DNA from: a virus | Length of the DNA: 49,998 nucleotides | Strand: one strand, 5' to 3' | IMG/VR virus record: IMGVR_UViG_3300015360_001243 | Coordinates: 1-49,998 of that record | Shown: positions 28,842 through 37,320 of the stretch, one piece after another | Position numbering within the stretch: position 1 is the stretch's first letter | How the letters are laid out: each line of letters begins with the position of its first letter | Program-made: the position numbers and the translations under genes | Notes under the pieces: model-generated | What the model saw: only the letters and a program-made list of their open reading frames with translations | Told to the model about the DNA's origin: nothing | Database searches by the model: none

Positions 28842-29458
28842 AATCCTATCCTTCTATTACAAAAGAAATCCGTCATGACATCCACGTCTATGCTTTTGAT
28901 AAGCTAGATGGATCCAATATTAGGGCCGAATGGAATTCCAAAAAGGGATTTTATAAGTTCGGAACTAAGAACCAGCTCATTGATGAAGCTTCCAAACCGT
29001 TCGGTCGAGCCATCCAACTCCTGCGTGACAAGTACGAGTCAGACATCGCTATGGTCTTCAAAGAGCAGAAGTGGCGTGATATTATTTGCTTTTTCGAATT
29101 ACATGGGCCTAGCTCTTTTGCCGGTAATCATAATTTCGAAGAGGATGACCTGACTGTCACCTTGATTGATGCCAATCCTTACAAGGAGGGTATCCTGGAG
29201 CCTAAGGAATTTATAAAGTACTTTGGTCACCTAGACATCCCGAAGGTCCTTTTTGAGGGAAAGGTCACTACAGTTTTATTTGATAAGGTTAAACAATCAA
29301 CCTTGTCCGGTATGACTTGCGAGGGTGTGGTCTGTAAAGGTGCTAGTGACTCGAACGCTAAGATGCCAGTTATGTTCAAAATTAAATCTCAAGCTTGGCT
29401 CGATAAACTACGCCTTTATGTAAAAGGTGATGAAAACTTGTTTAATCTATTATCTTAA
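28838..29458 (+). CDS. ATP-dependent RNA ligase, copy 2
   Basis: A 206-aa nucleotidyltransferase core that parallels the protein at 2555: motif I FDKLDGSN (catalytic Lys), then YKFGTKNQ, motif III FFELHGPSSFAG, motif IV CEGVVCKG and motif V MFKIKSQAWLDKL. Motif spacing is the same, but overall identity looks modest, so the duplication is old or the two were acquired separately. It would seal 3'-OH/5'-phosphate RNA ends after ATP activation. It is coupled by ATGA overlap to the zinc-ribbon gene. Confidence 0.88.
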   Translation: MKSYPSITKEIRHDIHVYAFDKLDGSNIRAEWNSKKGFYKFGTKNQLIDEASKPFGRAIQLLRDKYESDIAMVFKEQKWRDIICFFELHGPSSFAGNHNFEEDDLTVTLIDANPYKEGILEPKEFIKYFGHLDIPKVLFEGKVTTVLFDKVKQSTLSGMTCEGVVCKGASDSNAKMPVMFKIKSQAWLDKLRLYVKGDENLFNLLS

Positions 29459-29505
29459 ATAATTGAATAATAAGACATAAGTGCATAATGCTTTAAGGAG
29501 TATAT

Positions 29506-29784
29506 ATGCGCCCAAGAAATGAACAAGGTGGAGAATTAGTCGTAACTAACTCAGGTCACGTAAAAATTCACCTAAAAGATAATCCACATAGAGTTGAAGT
29601 CTTCTTTAAAAAGAAGAATGCCCCACCACCATGCGACCCTCATCATGGTCATCATCATGATAGATTAGAATGGAGAATTCAACGTTCTCATCATGGTCAT
29701 CATGGTCATCATTATGCATTTGAATTGCATATTAACTGGCACGTTCACGAAATTAGAGAAATTTTCTATATAGTTTATTATTGA
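29506..29784 (+). CDS. histidine-rich protein (92 aa)
   Basis: An unusual composition: residues ~40-75 contain HHGHHHD and HHGHHGHH, followed by ELHINWHVHE. The flanking sequence is beta-rich, so the clusters may sit on loops. Histidine-rich regions bind Ni, Zn, Co or Cu. The coding DNA repeats CATCATGGT units, so the cluster could expand by slippage. A strong AAGGAG ribosome-binding site suggests high expression. The function is unknown. Confidence 0.75.
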   Translation: MRPRNEQGGELVVTNSGHVKIHLKDNPHRVEVFFKKKNAPPPCDPHHGHHHDRLEWRIQRSHHGHHGHHYAFELHINWHVHEIREIFYIVYY

Positions 29785-29791
29785 GGTCTTA

Positions 29792-30757
29792 ATGAAGATC
29801 TTAGTCTATGGCTACTATGGTAAGTCTAACTTAGGCGACGATCTATTTGCGGATGCTTTTAATAAATTATTTCCTACTTTTCAATTTGTATTTTCTGATA
29901 ATATTAAAGTAGATCATCTCAAAGATATTGATGCCGTCTTTTTTGGAGGCGGCTCTTTTCTTGCCGAATCCTTAAAGGCAACGCCCGAAGCATTTGAAGA
30001 GCTAAAGAAGCGCAAGCTCTTCTATATTGGTGTAGGAAGTGAAACGGCTCTTGATCCTAGACATCAAGAGTTAATGGCATTGGCACAATTGGTTGCAGTT
30101 AGAACTGATCAAAATTTTGATAGTATCAAAGAATTAAATTCTAATTCTATGGTTATTCCTGATTTAGTTTATTCACTAAACGGGAAACTATCAGAAAATA
30201 AATTAGATAAATCCATTTTAGTTATTCCAAATATCTTAGTAGTCCCTAAATGGAATGATCCTCATTGGAAACATGCCTCTTGGGAATATTTCAAAATTGA
30301 GTTTGCCCAAGTAACTGATCAATTAATAAGAGATGGATACAGGGTTGACTTTCTTCCATTTTGTGAGAACATCTATCTTAATGATTCTTATGCTGCCGGC
30401 GAGTTGATATCTAGAAGCAACACCATTACTGAGAAGAAGTTGCATGACAAACCCAACAATTTTCAAGCCGCTCTAGACATTATCTCTCAGTACAAATTGG
30501 TAGTTACACAAAGATTTCACGGGAAGATTTTGGCAGACTTGGCCGAGGTCCCTAGTTTAACCATTTATCATCACGATAAATTGAAAGGCGTCAATAGTGT
30601 ATCAACTCCTTACTATGGTGCATCTAAAGCAACTCTACTAGATAATATAAAAAGAGTAATTGCTAATTATGGGGTCGTTCTACCAATAGATCGAGATATA
30701 TTTAGAGAACTTAGCCGAAGGGTGGAATATGCGTTATGTCGGAGCCAAGAACAATAA
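29792..30757 (+). CDS. polysaccharide pyruvyl transferase family protein
   Basis: A 321-aa protein matching the family that adds pyruvate ketals to surface sugars (also CsaB-like). The N-terminal MKILVYGYYGKSNLGDDLFADAF is a typical start, followed by AVFFGGGSFLAESL and LFYIGVGSE. The C-terminal LVVTQRFHGKILADLAEVPSLTI matches the conserved 'R.H..I.A...G.P.I' segment. It overlaps a glycosyltransferase gene, so the pair could modify a host surface glycan or a phage-borne glycan. Confidence 0.85.
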   Translation: MKILVYGYYGKSNLGDDLFADAFNKLFPTFQFVFSDNIKVDHLKDIDAVFFGGGSFLAESLKATPEAFEELKKRKLFYIGVGSETALDPRHQELMALAQLVAVRTDQNFDSIKELNSNSMVIPDLVYSLNGKLSENKLDKSILVIPNILVVPKWNDPHWKHASWEYFKIEFAQVTDQLIRDGYRVDFLPFCENIYLNDSYAAGELISRSNTITEKKLHDKPNNFQAALDIISQYKLVVTQRFHGKILADLAEVPSLTIYHHDKLKGVNSVSTPYYGASKATLLDNIKRVIANYGVVLPIDRDIFRELSRRVEYALCRSQEQ

Positions 30758-32012
30758 AATCTGTGTAATATCAGATGAAATGATTGAGAATGATCAATTA
30801 GAGGTTATTGAAGTTCCAAATGAGTTATCTCATGTACCTTCCATGGAATTGGTTACCAATTGTAGGATAAAAAATGGTAAGATAACTTCTAAGTTGGCTC
30901 GTAAGTCCGCTAAGAATATGAAGGTTGCCTTAATTGGCAATTGGAAAATGAAATGTGGAATCGCTACTTATTCTGAGAATTTGTGGGCAGAAGTAGTGAA
31001 ACATGTTGGCGATTTCAAGATGTTCATTGAGAACAATGAGCATTCCCTTGGCGCTCTTAACGAAATTGGTGGTGAAACTTTCTCCCCTGACAAAGTTTCG
31101 GCCTGTTGGAAACGCGGGCACTCCCTTCAAGAACTAGTTAGACAACTTAAAGAGTATGATCCTGATGTCATTTGGATTCAACATGAATTCGGGTTATGGC
31201 CTAACGCCATGCACTGGCTTTCTTTTATGAACCAAATGGCAGACTATCGAGTCATCGTTACCATGCACTCTGTCTTTCATCATAAAGACAAGACTATTGT
31301 TGAGGCTGCTATGCCCGAGATAGTTGTTCATCTTGATGGGGCTAAGCAAGTTCTCAAAGAAGAGAAGCAAATTCCTGGCAAAGTTTATGTTATTCCTCAC
31401 GGATGTTTTCCTTGTACTAATCGTGAAAAGCTTTGGAATTTCTATAAGTCAGAAAAAACATTTCTACAATTTGGATTTGGTTTCCGTTATAAAGGTTGGG
31501 AGAATGCTATCAAAGCCACCGCCGAACTAAAAAAGAAGCATCCCGATGTCTTCTTCACTGGGTTATTCTCTGAGTCGCCTCATAATAAATCAGAGCATGA
31601 GCTTTACTATAATGAACTAATGGAACTAGTTCAGCAGTTAGGTATCGAAGAAAACGTAGCAATCCTCCGTGGTTATCAATCTGAGGAGACGCTAGACAGC
31701 TACATGAGAACTAATCAAGCAACCTTGTTCCCTTACATCTCTCATCCTCAGCATGAAGTCTTTGGAGCATCGGGTGCTGCTCGCATTGCAATGGCCAAAG
31801 GATTGCCGGTTGTTACCTCTTCTGTTAATCATTTCTCGGACTTACCAACTATTAAGGCCGATACCGCAGAGGAAATCGCAAAAGCCCTTGATCAACTATT
31901 TACTGACAAGCAATTTCGTCAAGATCAAGTAGAGAAACAAATAGAGTATCTTAAGGAAAACACCTGGGAAAACATTGCCAAGAAGTACATCTGTTTGTTT
32001 GAAAATGGTTGA
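30729..32012 (+). CDS. GT4-like glycosyltransferase with N-terminal extension
   Basis: Residues ~65-427 form a GT-B glycosyltransferase. ALIGNWKMKCGIATYSENL is the N-terminal loop; YDPDVIWIQHEFG, VIVTMHSVFHH and YVIPHGCF follow in the family order; the C-terminal HEVFGASGAARIAMAKGLPVVTS supplies the EX7E-type donor-binding segment. Residues 1-60 form a small extra domain of unknown role. The start codon overlaps the previous gene by 29 nt. It probably transfers a sugar to a surface glycan or protein. Confidence 0.87.
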   Translation: MRYVGAKNNKICVISDEMIENDQLEVIEVPNELSHVPSMELVTNCRIKNGKITSKLARKSAKNMKVALIGNWKMKCGIATYSENLWAEVVKHVGDFKMFIENNEHSLGALNEIGGETFSPDKVSACWKRGHSLQELVRQLKEYDPDVIWIQHEFGLWPNAMHWLSFMNQMADYRVIVTMHSVFHHKDKTIVEAAMPEIVVHLDGAKQVLKEEKQIPGKVYVIPHGCFPCTNREKLWNFYKSEKTFLQFGFGFRYKGWENAIKATAELKKKHPDVFFTGLFSESPHNKSEHELYYNELMELVQQLGIEENVAILRGYQSEETLDSYMRTNQATLFPYISHPQHEVFGASGAARIAMAKGLPVVTSSVNHFSDLPTIKADTAEEIAKALDQLFTDKQFRQDQVEKQIEYLKENTWENIAKKYICLFENG

Positions 32013-32057
32013 TTTCTGCAATTACTGATAAAAAGTGATAATTTCTATGAAAGATAT

Positions 32058-32066
32058 GATATATGT
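32058..32066 (+). promoter_or_regulatory. GRTATAT-type element before the 32101 gene
   Basis: TGATATATG, 34 nt before the ATG. It is followed by an AAGG/CCTT hairpin and an AAGGAG site. Confidence 0.4.
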
Positions 32067-32100
32067 GTGATTGAAGGTTTATTGCCTTTAAGGAGTACAA

Positions 32101-33060
32101 ATGTCAAATCAAAGTTATTCACTAGAAATTATTAGTCACCACCCAACATTCAAAAGCAAAAGCCTCCGTAAGTATTACGTTGAGGGTATTGAGACTGTTG
32201 GTGCATGGGGTGACGAGCCATTCGAAATCAAATTTACCAATTATACCTGGCAGAAGGTTGAAGTTAAGTTAAGCGTTGATGGAACCGATGTTTTATCAGG
32301 AGACCCAGCTACTACTGATGCGACCGCTAAGATGTGGGTTGTTAATGGGTATGGTACACTATCTCTCAAGGCCTGGCCTGAGAACAACAATGGCGGAGCC
32401 CAGTTCGTCTTTACCAGCGGCAACAATAGTGTAGCTGCGCATACTCATGGCGACATGTCAAGCCGTGGCATCATTGCTGCTGCCGTCTATACTGAGGGTC
32501 ATGTCGAACCAGCTCGTATCAATCACAACTTCTATTATACTGGTTATCCAATTCATAGAAGAAGCATTGTAGATTATTCTGCTTACCCAAGTTGGGGAAG
32601 TAACACCATTGGCGGAGATCTTATCGGCGGAGTAACCTATGGTACTAATACAACTACTACTGTTTGCTCTGCTGGAGGGGCCGGGGCCACTATGGATAGT
32701 CTAAGTTTTAATGCTTGTGACGTCGCAGCGGCCAGCGGTGAAACTCCAGTTACTAAGAGTCTAGAGAGTTTAGTTGCTGTTGGAGCAGGACAACATGTTG
32801 ATCAGAAGATTACTTATGTTGCCGGTTTAATTAAGCCAACCTTCTCTGAAACGATTAGAGTGAAGTACATGTGGTGGGATGAGCTTGTCGCCAAGTTGCG
32901 CGAGCACAATGTCCCAGCTCCTCAGCCATCTGGCTTCCCAGCAGATCAGAAAAGAGCAAACATTAATCTTGGAGGTACCCCAAGAATTGGAACTTATGCA
33001 GGCAATGCATTTCCAAGAACCAAACAATCAGAACCATACCAGTCCTATATGAGGGTCTAA
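32101..33060 (+). CDS. probable structural protein (319 aa)
   Basis: A beta-rich, Gly/Ser/Thr-rich protein. Residues ~30-115 look like an immunoglobulin-type fold (EIKFTNYTWQKVEVKLSVDGTDV). The middle contains a low-complexity Gly-rich region (residues ~175-205), and a C-terminal helix carries a Trp/Leu/Lys-rich motif. It is expressed alone: own promoter-like element, strong AAGGAG site, then a strong terminator. That arrangement is typical of abundant virion or decoration proteins. I cannot name the family; the role is inferred from composition and layout. Confidence 0.65.
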   Translation: MSNQSYSLEIISHHPTFKSKSLRKYYVEGIETVGAWGDEPFEIKFTNYTWQKVEVKLSVDGTDVLSGDPATTDATAKMWVVNGYGTLSLKAWPENNNGGAQFVFTSGNNSVAAHTHGDMSSRGIIAAAVYTEGHVEPARINHNFYYTGYPIHRRSIVDYSAYPSWGSNTIGGDLIGGVTYGTNTTTTVCSAGGAGATMDSLSFNACDVAAASGETPVTKSLESLVAVGAGQHVDQKITYVAGLIKPTFSETIRVKYMWWDELVAKLREHNVPAPQPSGFPADQKRANINLGGTPRIGTYAGNAFPRTKQSEPYQSYMRV

Positions 33061-33082
33061 AATCATAGGCTGATGGCGTTGG

Positions 33083-33119
33083 GGCAGCACATGGAAACTT
33101 GTGCTGCCTTTTACTTTTT
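33083..33119 (+). terminator. intrinsic terminator
   Basis: A 9-bp stem GGCAGCACA/TGTGCTGCC followed by TTTTACTTTTT. Confidence 0.88.
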
Positions 33120-33301
33120 AGTTGAACCATCTGCGTCACACAGTGGCTTCCAATAAATAATTCGCCTTTGGTATTTTAATTTAATCGTCTTTATTTTATG
33201 TTCGATATAGAATGGTTCATAGAAATTGCTACGTCAATTTTTACCGAACTGTAGACGCTGACTCCGCTTTTGAGTCAGCTATCGAATTTATGAAGGAGTA
33301 T

Positions 33302-34468
33302 ATGATGAATATACCATTTGAAGACGTTCTAGCTTTCGCCGCATTTTGTTGTGCTAAAAATATCACCTCGATCAAAACTGATCTTGAAGAAGAGTTATTG
33401 TATCAAAACTTTAAACTTACCCAACAGTTTAAAATCAGTGGGACTATTCCCGAGTTTAAAGACTGGGCTGACACTGCTGTTGTTGTCACTACCAAAGACG
33501 CTGTCATTGCCAAAGCAGCAAAAAAGGTTCCGAGCGGCAGCTTGATTACTGGCCGAACTCTCAAAGACGGACCATATGATCTTTATGGTCGTATTACTCA
33601 CATTTTAGCTGGCGGTCAGGACTATAAAGTAGTTCTGAAAGGCCTCGACTTGAAAGAAGTGGGTCGTGCTTATGCTCCCGCTAAGTCTTGTAAGAAGTAT
33701 CCTAAGATTGAAAGTCATCTTAGAAAATTGCAAAAAACAAGTAAAGAATCTTTCCAAAAAATGGAGTGTCATATTGATAAAGCTACGGGTAGCGTCATCC
33801 GTGGATATGAAGACACTTTCCAACCTATTGGAAAAGCCATTGTATCTTTTAAGGATAATTCTATCTATAAGATAACCAAAGTAGAACTGAATGCAATTCC
33901 AGTTGCGACTGCTGCTGCTCCTGTTCCAACCCCTGCGGTGGTCATTCCTATCACGGCAGCTAAGCCCAAGAGTGTAGCTCCTGCCGGGCTTAAAGCAGGC
34001 AGCATCTCTATTGATAAGAATGATCCTATTCTTATCGATGACCCCATGCTATCTTTATACAGGTACAACCCAAATAATTCAAGAGTCTTGAATATTAAGG
34101 AAGTGCTGGGTAGAATTGGTGAGGTCGCATTTAATCATCACTTCAAGAATTGGAAATGGAATAATACCAATACCAATAATGCGGATGCTTATGATTTTGA
34201 AAATCAAGCAGCTCAATACACTTTAGATGTGAAGACTACCAATCACATCGACAATAATCTTTTAATTGAGAAAAAAAAGGTTGAACGTAATAATATGGCT
34301 GACATTTTTGCATTATGCATTGTGTTAGATGGTGGCAATCATTTTGACGTTAGATTCGTGGGATTCATCAATAAGAAATCAGCTCTAGCTTATATTGGAG
34401 CCTTTCCTGCTTGTTTGATGGGCGAGACTTATAAAATTCATCGTCAGTATTTAGTTTCAGAGATTTAA
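33302..34468 (+). CDS. hypothetical protein with nuclease-like C-terminus (388 aa)
   Basis: The N-terminal ~220 residues are unassigned and helical. An Ala/Pro/Val linker follows (~210-245). The C-terminal ~130 residues fit a PD-(D/E)XK-type nuclease: GRIGEVAFNHHF supplies a Glu in a helix, then NADAYDFENQAAQYTLDVKTT has an acidic residue followed by D-V-K-T. I chose the ATG at 33302 with AAGGAG five nt upstream, over an in-frame ATG at 33212 lacking a ribosome-binding site. Confidence 0.6.
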   Translation: MMNIPFEDVLAFAAFCCAKNITSIKTDLEEELLYQNFKLTQQFKISGTIPEFKDWADTAVVVTTKDAVIAKAAKKVPSGSLITGRTLKDGPYDLYGRITHILAGGQDYKVVLKGLDLKEVGRAYAPAKSCKKYPKIESHLRKLQKTSKESFQKMECHIDKATGSVIRGYEDTFQPIGKAIVSFKDNSIYKITKVELNAIPVATAAAPVPTPAVVIPITAAKPKSVAPAGLKAGSISIDKNDPILIDDPMLSLYRYNPNNSRVLNIKEVLGRIGEVAFNHHFKNWKWNNTNTNNADAYDFENQAAQYTLDVKTTNHIDNNLLIEKKKVERNNMADIFALCIVLDGGNHFDVRFVGFINKKSALAYIGAFPACLMGETYKIHRQYLVSEI

Positions 34469-34476
34469 TCTCTATA

Positions 34477-34507
34477 AATGGTCAAGTGTTTGATTGTACT
34501 CGACCAT
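34477..34507 (+). terminator. weak hairpin terminator
   Basis: AATGGTC/GACCATT stem with an 18-nt loop, followed by CTATTT. It is less convincing than the others. Confidence 0.45.
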
Positions 34508-34530
34508 TCTATTTAAAAAATAAATTTGGC

Positions 34531-34559
34531 TTGACAAAAGCGGGCAGCAGACCTAAATT
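34531..34559 (+). promoter_or_regulatory. sigma70-like promoter
   Basis: TTGACA (34531-34536), 17 nt, TAAATT (34554-34559), upstream of the small membrane protein at 34576. Confidence 0.5.
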
Positions 34560-34575
34560 GAGCAACGGAGATAAA

Positions 34576-34737
34576 ATGTCTTACGAAACTTCGATTGCTA
34601 TCCTCAATTTTATTCTTTTAATTTGCGGCGGAGCCATTATGATTGTGGCGGTTGCAGACCTAATGAACAAAGATTATTGGGGTGCTTTCAAAAATTTTTG
34701 TTGGGCGACGGTAGTGATTATAAGCAGCTTCGCCTGA
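34576..34737 (+). CDS. small membrane protein (53 aa)
   Basis: Two hydrophobic segments (residues ~8-25 and ~37-52) separated by a short polar loop (NKDYWGAFK). A CGGAG ribosome-binding site precedes the ATG at 34576; a longer frame from 34486 would run through the promoter. The function is unknown. Confidence 0.65.
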   Translation: MSYETSIAILNFILLICGGAIMIVAVADLMNKDYWGAFKNFCWATVVIISSFA

Positions 34738-34753
34738 AAATTAGTAGGCATAT

Positions 34754-34762
34754 CGATATATC
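34754..34762 (+). promoter_or_regulatory. GRTATAT-type element before the NMNAT gene
   Basis: CGATATATC, 54 nt before the start. A hairpin (TAGG...CCTA around GGACCC/GGGGCC) lies between it and the gene. Confidence 0.35.
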
Positions 34763-34815
34763 TTAGTATAGGACCCAGTGAGGGGCCTAAACATTATCAC
34801 ACGGAGAGTGTAATT

Positions 34816-35814
34816 ATGAAGTCATTTGAATATTGCGTTTGCATTGGTCGTTTCCAGCCGTTTCATCATGCTCATCATGAGCTGATTAAAGAGGCCCTTA
34901 GTCACGCCGAAACTGTTTTGGTTGTCATTGGTAGTGCCCAGAGAGCACCCAATATTCTCAACCCCTTTACCGCTGAGCAGCGAGAAGCTATGATCTTGAG
35001 CGCTCTCTCCGATGATGAGAAGACGCACATCAAGTTCCTTCATGTTCGCGACTACTACTACACCAACAACCGTTGGTTGACCGAAGTTCAACAGCTTGTT
35101 TATGATGCTACAGATGGCATTGATGATAACAAGATTTGTGATATCGGAGAGTATAGCTGGTTCCCTCAGTGGAAATTCTTCAAGATGCGTAATCTTGATC
35201 GTATGCCACATGCAACCATTGTTCGTGGACTGTACTTTACCCATGACAATGCTTACAAGAGTCATGTGAGTCCTGGTGTTGTCGACTACCTTGAGAGCTT
35301 CAAGCAGACCCAGTTTTTCAAGAATTTGAAGGAAGAGTACGATTATGTTCGTAACTACCGAGCTTCTTGGGATGGCGCTCCCTTTCCTCCAACTTTTGTT
35401 ACTGTTGACTGCGTAGTTATCAAGAGTGGTCACGTCTTGGCAGTTCGCCGTAAAGGAAGTCCTGGCCGAGGATTGATTGCTCTTCCGGGCGGTTTTCTCA
35501 ACCAAAAGGAAACCATCTTGGATGGTGCTCTTCGAGAACTAAAGGAAGAGACTGGTATCAAGGTTTCCAAAGAAGAATTGGAAAAGGCAGTTACCGAAAC
35601 CAAAGTCTTCGATTATCCTGAGCGTTCTATTCGTGGACGTACCATTACTCATGCTTTCTTGATTGACCTTGGAGATGGCCAGCTTCCTCCAGTCAAGGGT
35701 TCGGATGATGCGGATAAGGCTTGGTGGATGTCACTGAGCGACTTTGCTACGAGAGAGCCTGAGTTCTTTGAAGATCACTTCTACATCATCTCTCACTTTA
35801 TCAATAAGTTCTAA
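34816..35814 (+). CDS. nadM: bifunctional NMN adenylyltransferase / Nudix hydrolase
   Basis: Residues 1-170 are an NMN adenylyltransferase, which makes NAD+ from NMN and ATP. It has GRFQPFHHAH (the HxGH-like nucleotidyltransferase site), a conserved FPQW, and ATIVRGLYF in place of the usual ISATxIR loop. Residues ~195-330 are a Nudix hydrolase with LPGGFLNQKETILDGALRELKEETGI, matching GX5EX7REUXEEXGU. The Nudix domain could cleave ADP-ribose to recycle ribose-5-phosphate. The leader ends GAGAGTGTAATTATGAA, almost the same as the leader of the next gene, so the two are probably co-regulated. Confidence 0.93.
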   Translation: MKSFEYCVCIGRFQPFHHAHHELIKEALSHAETVLVVIGSAQRAPNILNPFTAEQREAMILSALSDDEKTHIKFLHVRDYYYTNNRWLTEVQQLVYDATDGIDDNKICDIGEYSWFPQWKFFKMRNLDRMPHATIVRGLYFTHDNAYKSHVSPGVVDYLESFKQTQFFKNLKEEYDYVRNYRASWDGAPFPPTFVTVDCVVIKSGHVLAVRRKGSPGRGLIALPGGFLNQKETILDGALRELKEETGIKVSKEELEKAVTETKVFDYPERSIRGRTITHAFLIDLGDGQLPPVKGSDDADKAWWMSLSDFATREPEFFEDHFYIISHFINKF

Positions 35815-35817
35815 ATA

Positions 35818-35836
35818 CTATTCTCAGAGAGAGAAT
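35818..35836 (+). promoter_or_regulatory. leader hairpin before Nampt
   Basis: A perfect TATTCTC/GAGAATA stem with loop AGAGA, 25 nt before the ATG. It could act as an mRNA stability or processing element between the two NAD genes. Confidence 0.4.
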
Positions 35837-35861
35837 ACATACACATACAGAGAGTATAATT

Positions 35862-37271
35862 ATGAAAACGAATAGATTAAGTTACTTGTTTGACGCCGAC
35901 AGCTATAAGGTTTCCCATTACTTGCAGTATCCTCCGGGAACTACAAGCATGTTCTCGTACATTGAGAGCCGAGGTGGTGAATACAATGAGACCGTCTTCT
36001 TTGGGCTACAGTATTATCTTAAGGAGTATCTTACTCACCGCGTGACAGTGGAAGAGGTTGAGAAAGCCAAGGAGTTTTATGCGGTTCATGGAGAGCCTTT
36101 TAACTACGAAGGCTGGCTGTACATTGCTAAAGACCTTAAAGGTAAGCTGCCGGTTCGTATCCGAGCCGTGCCTGAAGGCAGCGTGGTCTCTACTCATAAC
36201 ATTCTCGTCAGTATTGAATCGACTGATCCTAAAGTCTTTTGGATTGTGTCCTGGATTGAAACTATGCTACTTAGGGTCTGGTATCCTATCACAGTAGCTA
36301 CCAGGAGCCGCTACATCAGACAAATCATTCTAGAAGCCCTGGAAACCTCGGCGGATGATCCTCAAGGTGAAATCGCATTCAAGCTGCATGACTTTGGTAG
36401 CCGTGGCGTTAGTAGCCAAGAATCTGCCATGATTGGTGGTGCATCTCACCTTGTCAATTTCATGGGCAGTGATACTGTTGCAGGTGTCCTGATGGCTAAT
36501 GAAGTTTACAACACGCCGATGGCAGGGTTCAGTATCCCTGCGGCCGAGCACAGCTCCATTACCTCTTGGGGTAAAGAGAATGAAGTTGATGCTTATCGTA
36601 ATATGCTCAAGCAGTTTGCTAAGCCCGGCGCCTTGGTGGCCTGCGTGTCTGACTCCTATGATCTTTGGAATGCATGTACTCACCTTTGGGGAGAGGTACT
36701 TCGTCAGGAAGTCATCGACTCTGGTGCAGTTGTCATCATCCGTCCTGACTCTGGGCATCCTCCGGCTGTTGTTCGTAAGTGTGCTCATCTTCTTGCTGAG
36801 AAGTTTGGTTACACCCTTAATAGCAAGGGCTACAAGGTTCTCAACAATGTCCGCATTATTCAGGGTGACGGCATCAATGAACACTCTATCCGAGCTATCT
36901 TGAATGACTTGCTGGATGCAGGATTCAGCGCAACCAACATTGCATTCGGAATGGGCGGAGCTTTGCTTCAGATGCTTAACCGTGATACGCAGAAGTTTGC
37001 CATGAAATGTAGCCATATTTTCATTGGAGATAAGTCGGTGGATGTCTTCAAGAATCCTGTGACTGACCCTGGCAAAATGAGCAAGCCGGGCCGATTGGAC
37101 CTAGCTTTTGTGGATTCTGGTCCTAATATTGGAGAATACGAGACGGTCCCTTTGTTCGATGATGAAATTGCTCACAAGCGTAGCGTAATGCATACTGTCT
37201 ACGAAAATGGCGAAATCATTAACGAAACGACCTTTGAAGAAGTTCGTGCTCGTGCTAAAGCTGCCAAGTGA
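35862..37271 (+). CDS. nadV: nicotinamide phosphoribosyltransferase (Nampt)
   Basis: This enzyme converts nicotinamide and PRPP to NMN. The 469-aa length matches the family. The N-terminus has LFDADSYKVSHYLQYPPGT. HDFGSRGVSSQESAMIGGASHLVNFMGSDT is the conserved central block, AEHSSITSWG carries the phosphorylated His, and IRPDSGHP provides the ribose-phosphate-binding Asp. Together with NMNAT immediately upstream it forms a two-step nicotinamide-to-NAD+ salvage pathway. Such a pair was recently described as a phage route that restores NAD+ after host NAD-depleting defence. Confidence 0.95.
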   Translation: MKTNRLSYLFDADSYKVSHYLQYPPGTTSMFSYIESRGGEYNETVFFGLQYYLKEYLTHRVTVEEVEKAKEFYAVHGEPFNYEGWLYIAKDLKGKLPVRIRAVPEGSVVSTHNILVSIESTDPKVFWIVSWIETMLLRVWYPITVATRSRYIRQIILEALETSADDPQGEIAFKLHDFGSRGVSSQESAMIGGASHLVNFMGSDTVAGVLMANEVYNTPMAGFSIPAAEHSSITSWGKENEVDAYRNMLKQFAKPGALVACVSDSYDLWNACTHLWGEVLRQEVIDSGAVVIIRPDSGHPPAVVRKCAHLLAEKFGYTLNSKGYKVLNNVRIIQGDGINEHSIRAILNDLLDAGFSATNIAFGMGGALLQMLNRDTQKFAMKCSHIFIGDKSVDVFKNPVTDPGKMSKPGRLDLAFVDSGPNIGEYETVPLFDDEIAHKRSVMHTVYENGEIINETTFEEVRARAKAAK

Positions 37272-37276
37272 TTAAG

Positions 37277-37316
37277 TAGGTGGAATCACCTAATAATTTG
37301 TTATTTCATTAGGTGA
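37277..37316 (+). promoter_or_regulatory. candidate Shine-Dalgarno-sequestering switch
   Basis: TAGGTG/CACCTA (37277-37282 with 37287-37292) competes with a 9-bp pairing TCACCTAAT/ATTAGGTGA (37286-37294 with 37308-37316). The second helix buries AGGTGA, the ribosome-binding site of the gene at 37321. It could also just be a terminator-like hairpin after Nampt. Confidence 0.4.
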
Positions 37317-37320
37317 TAAG

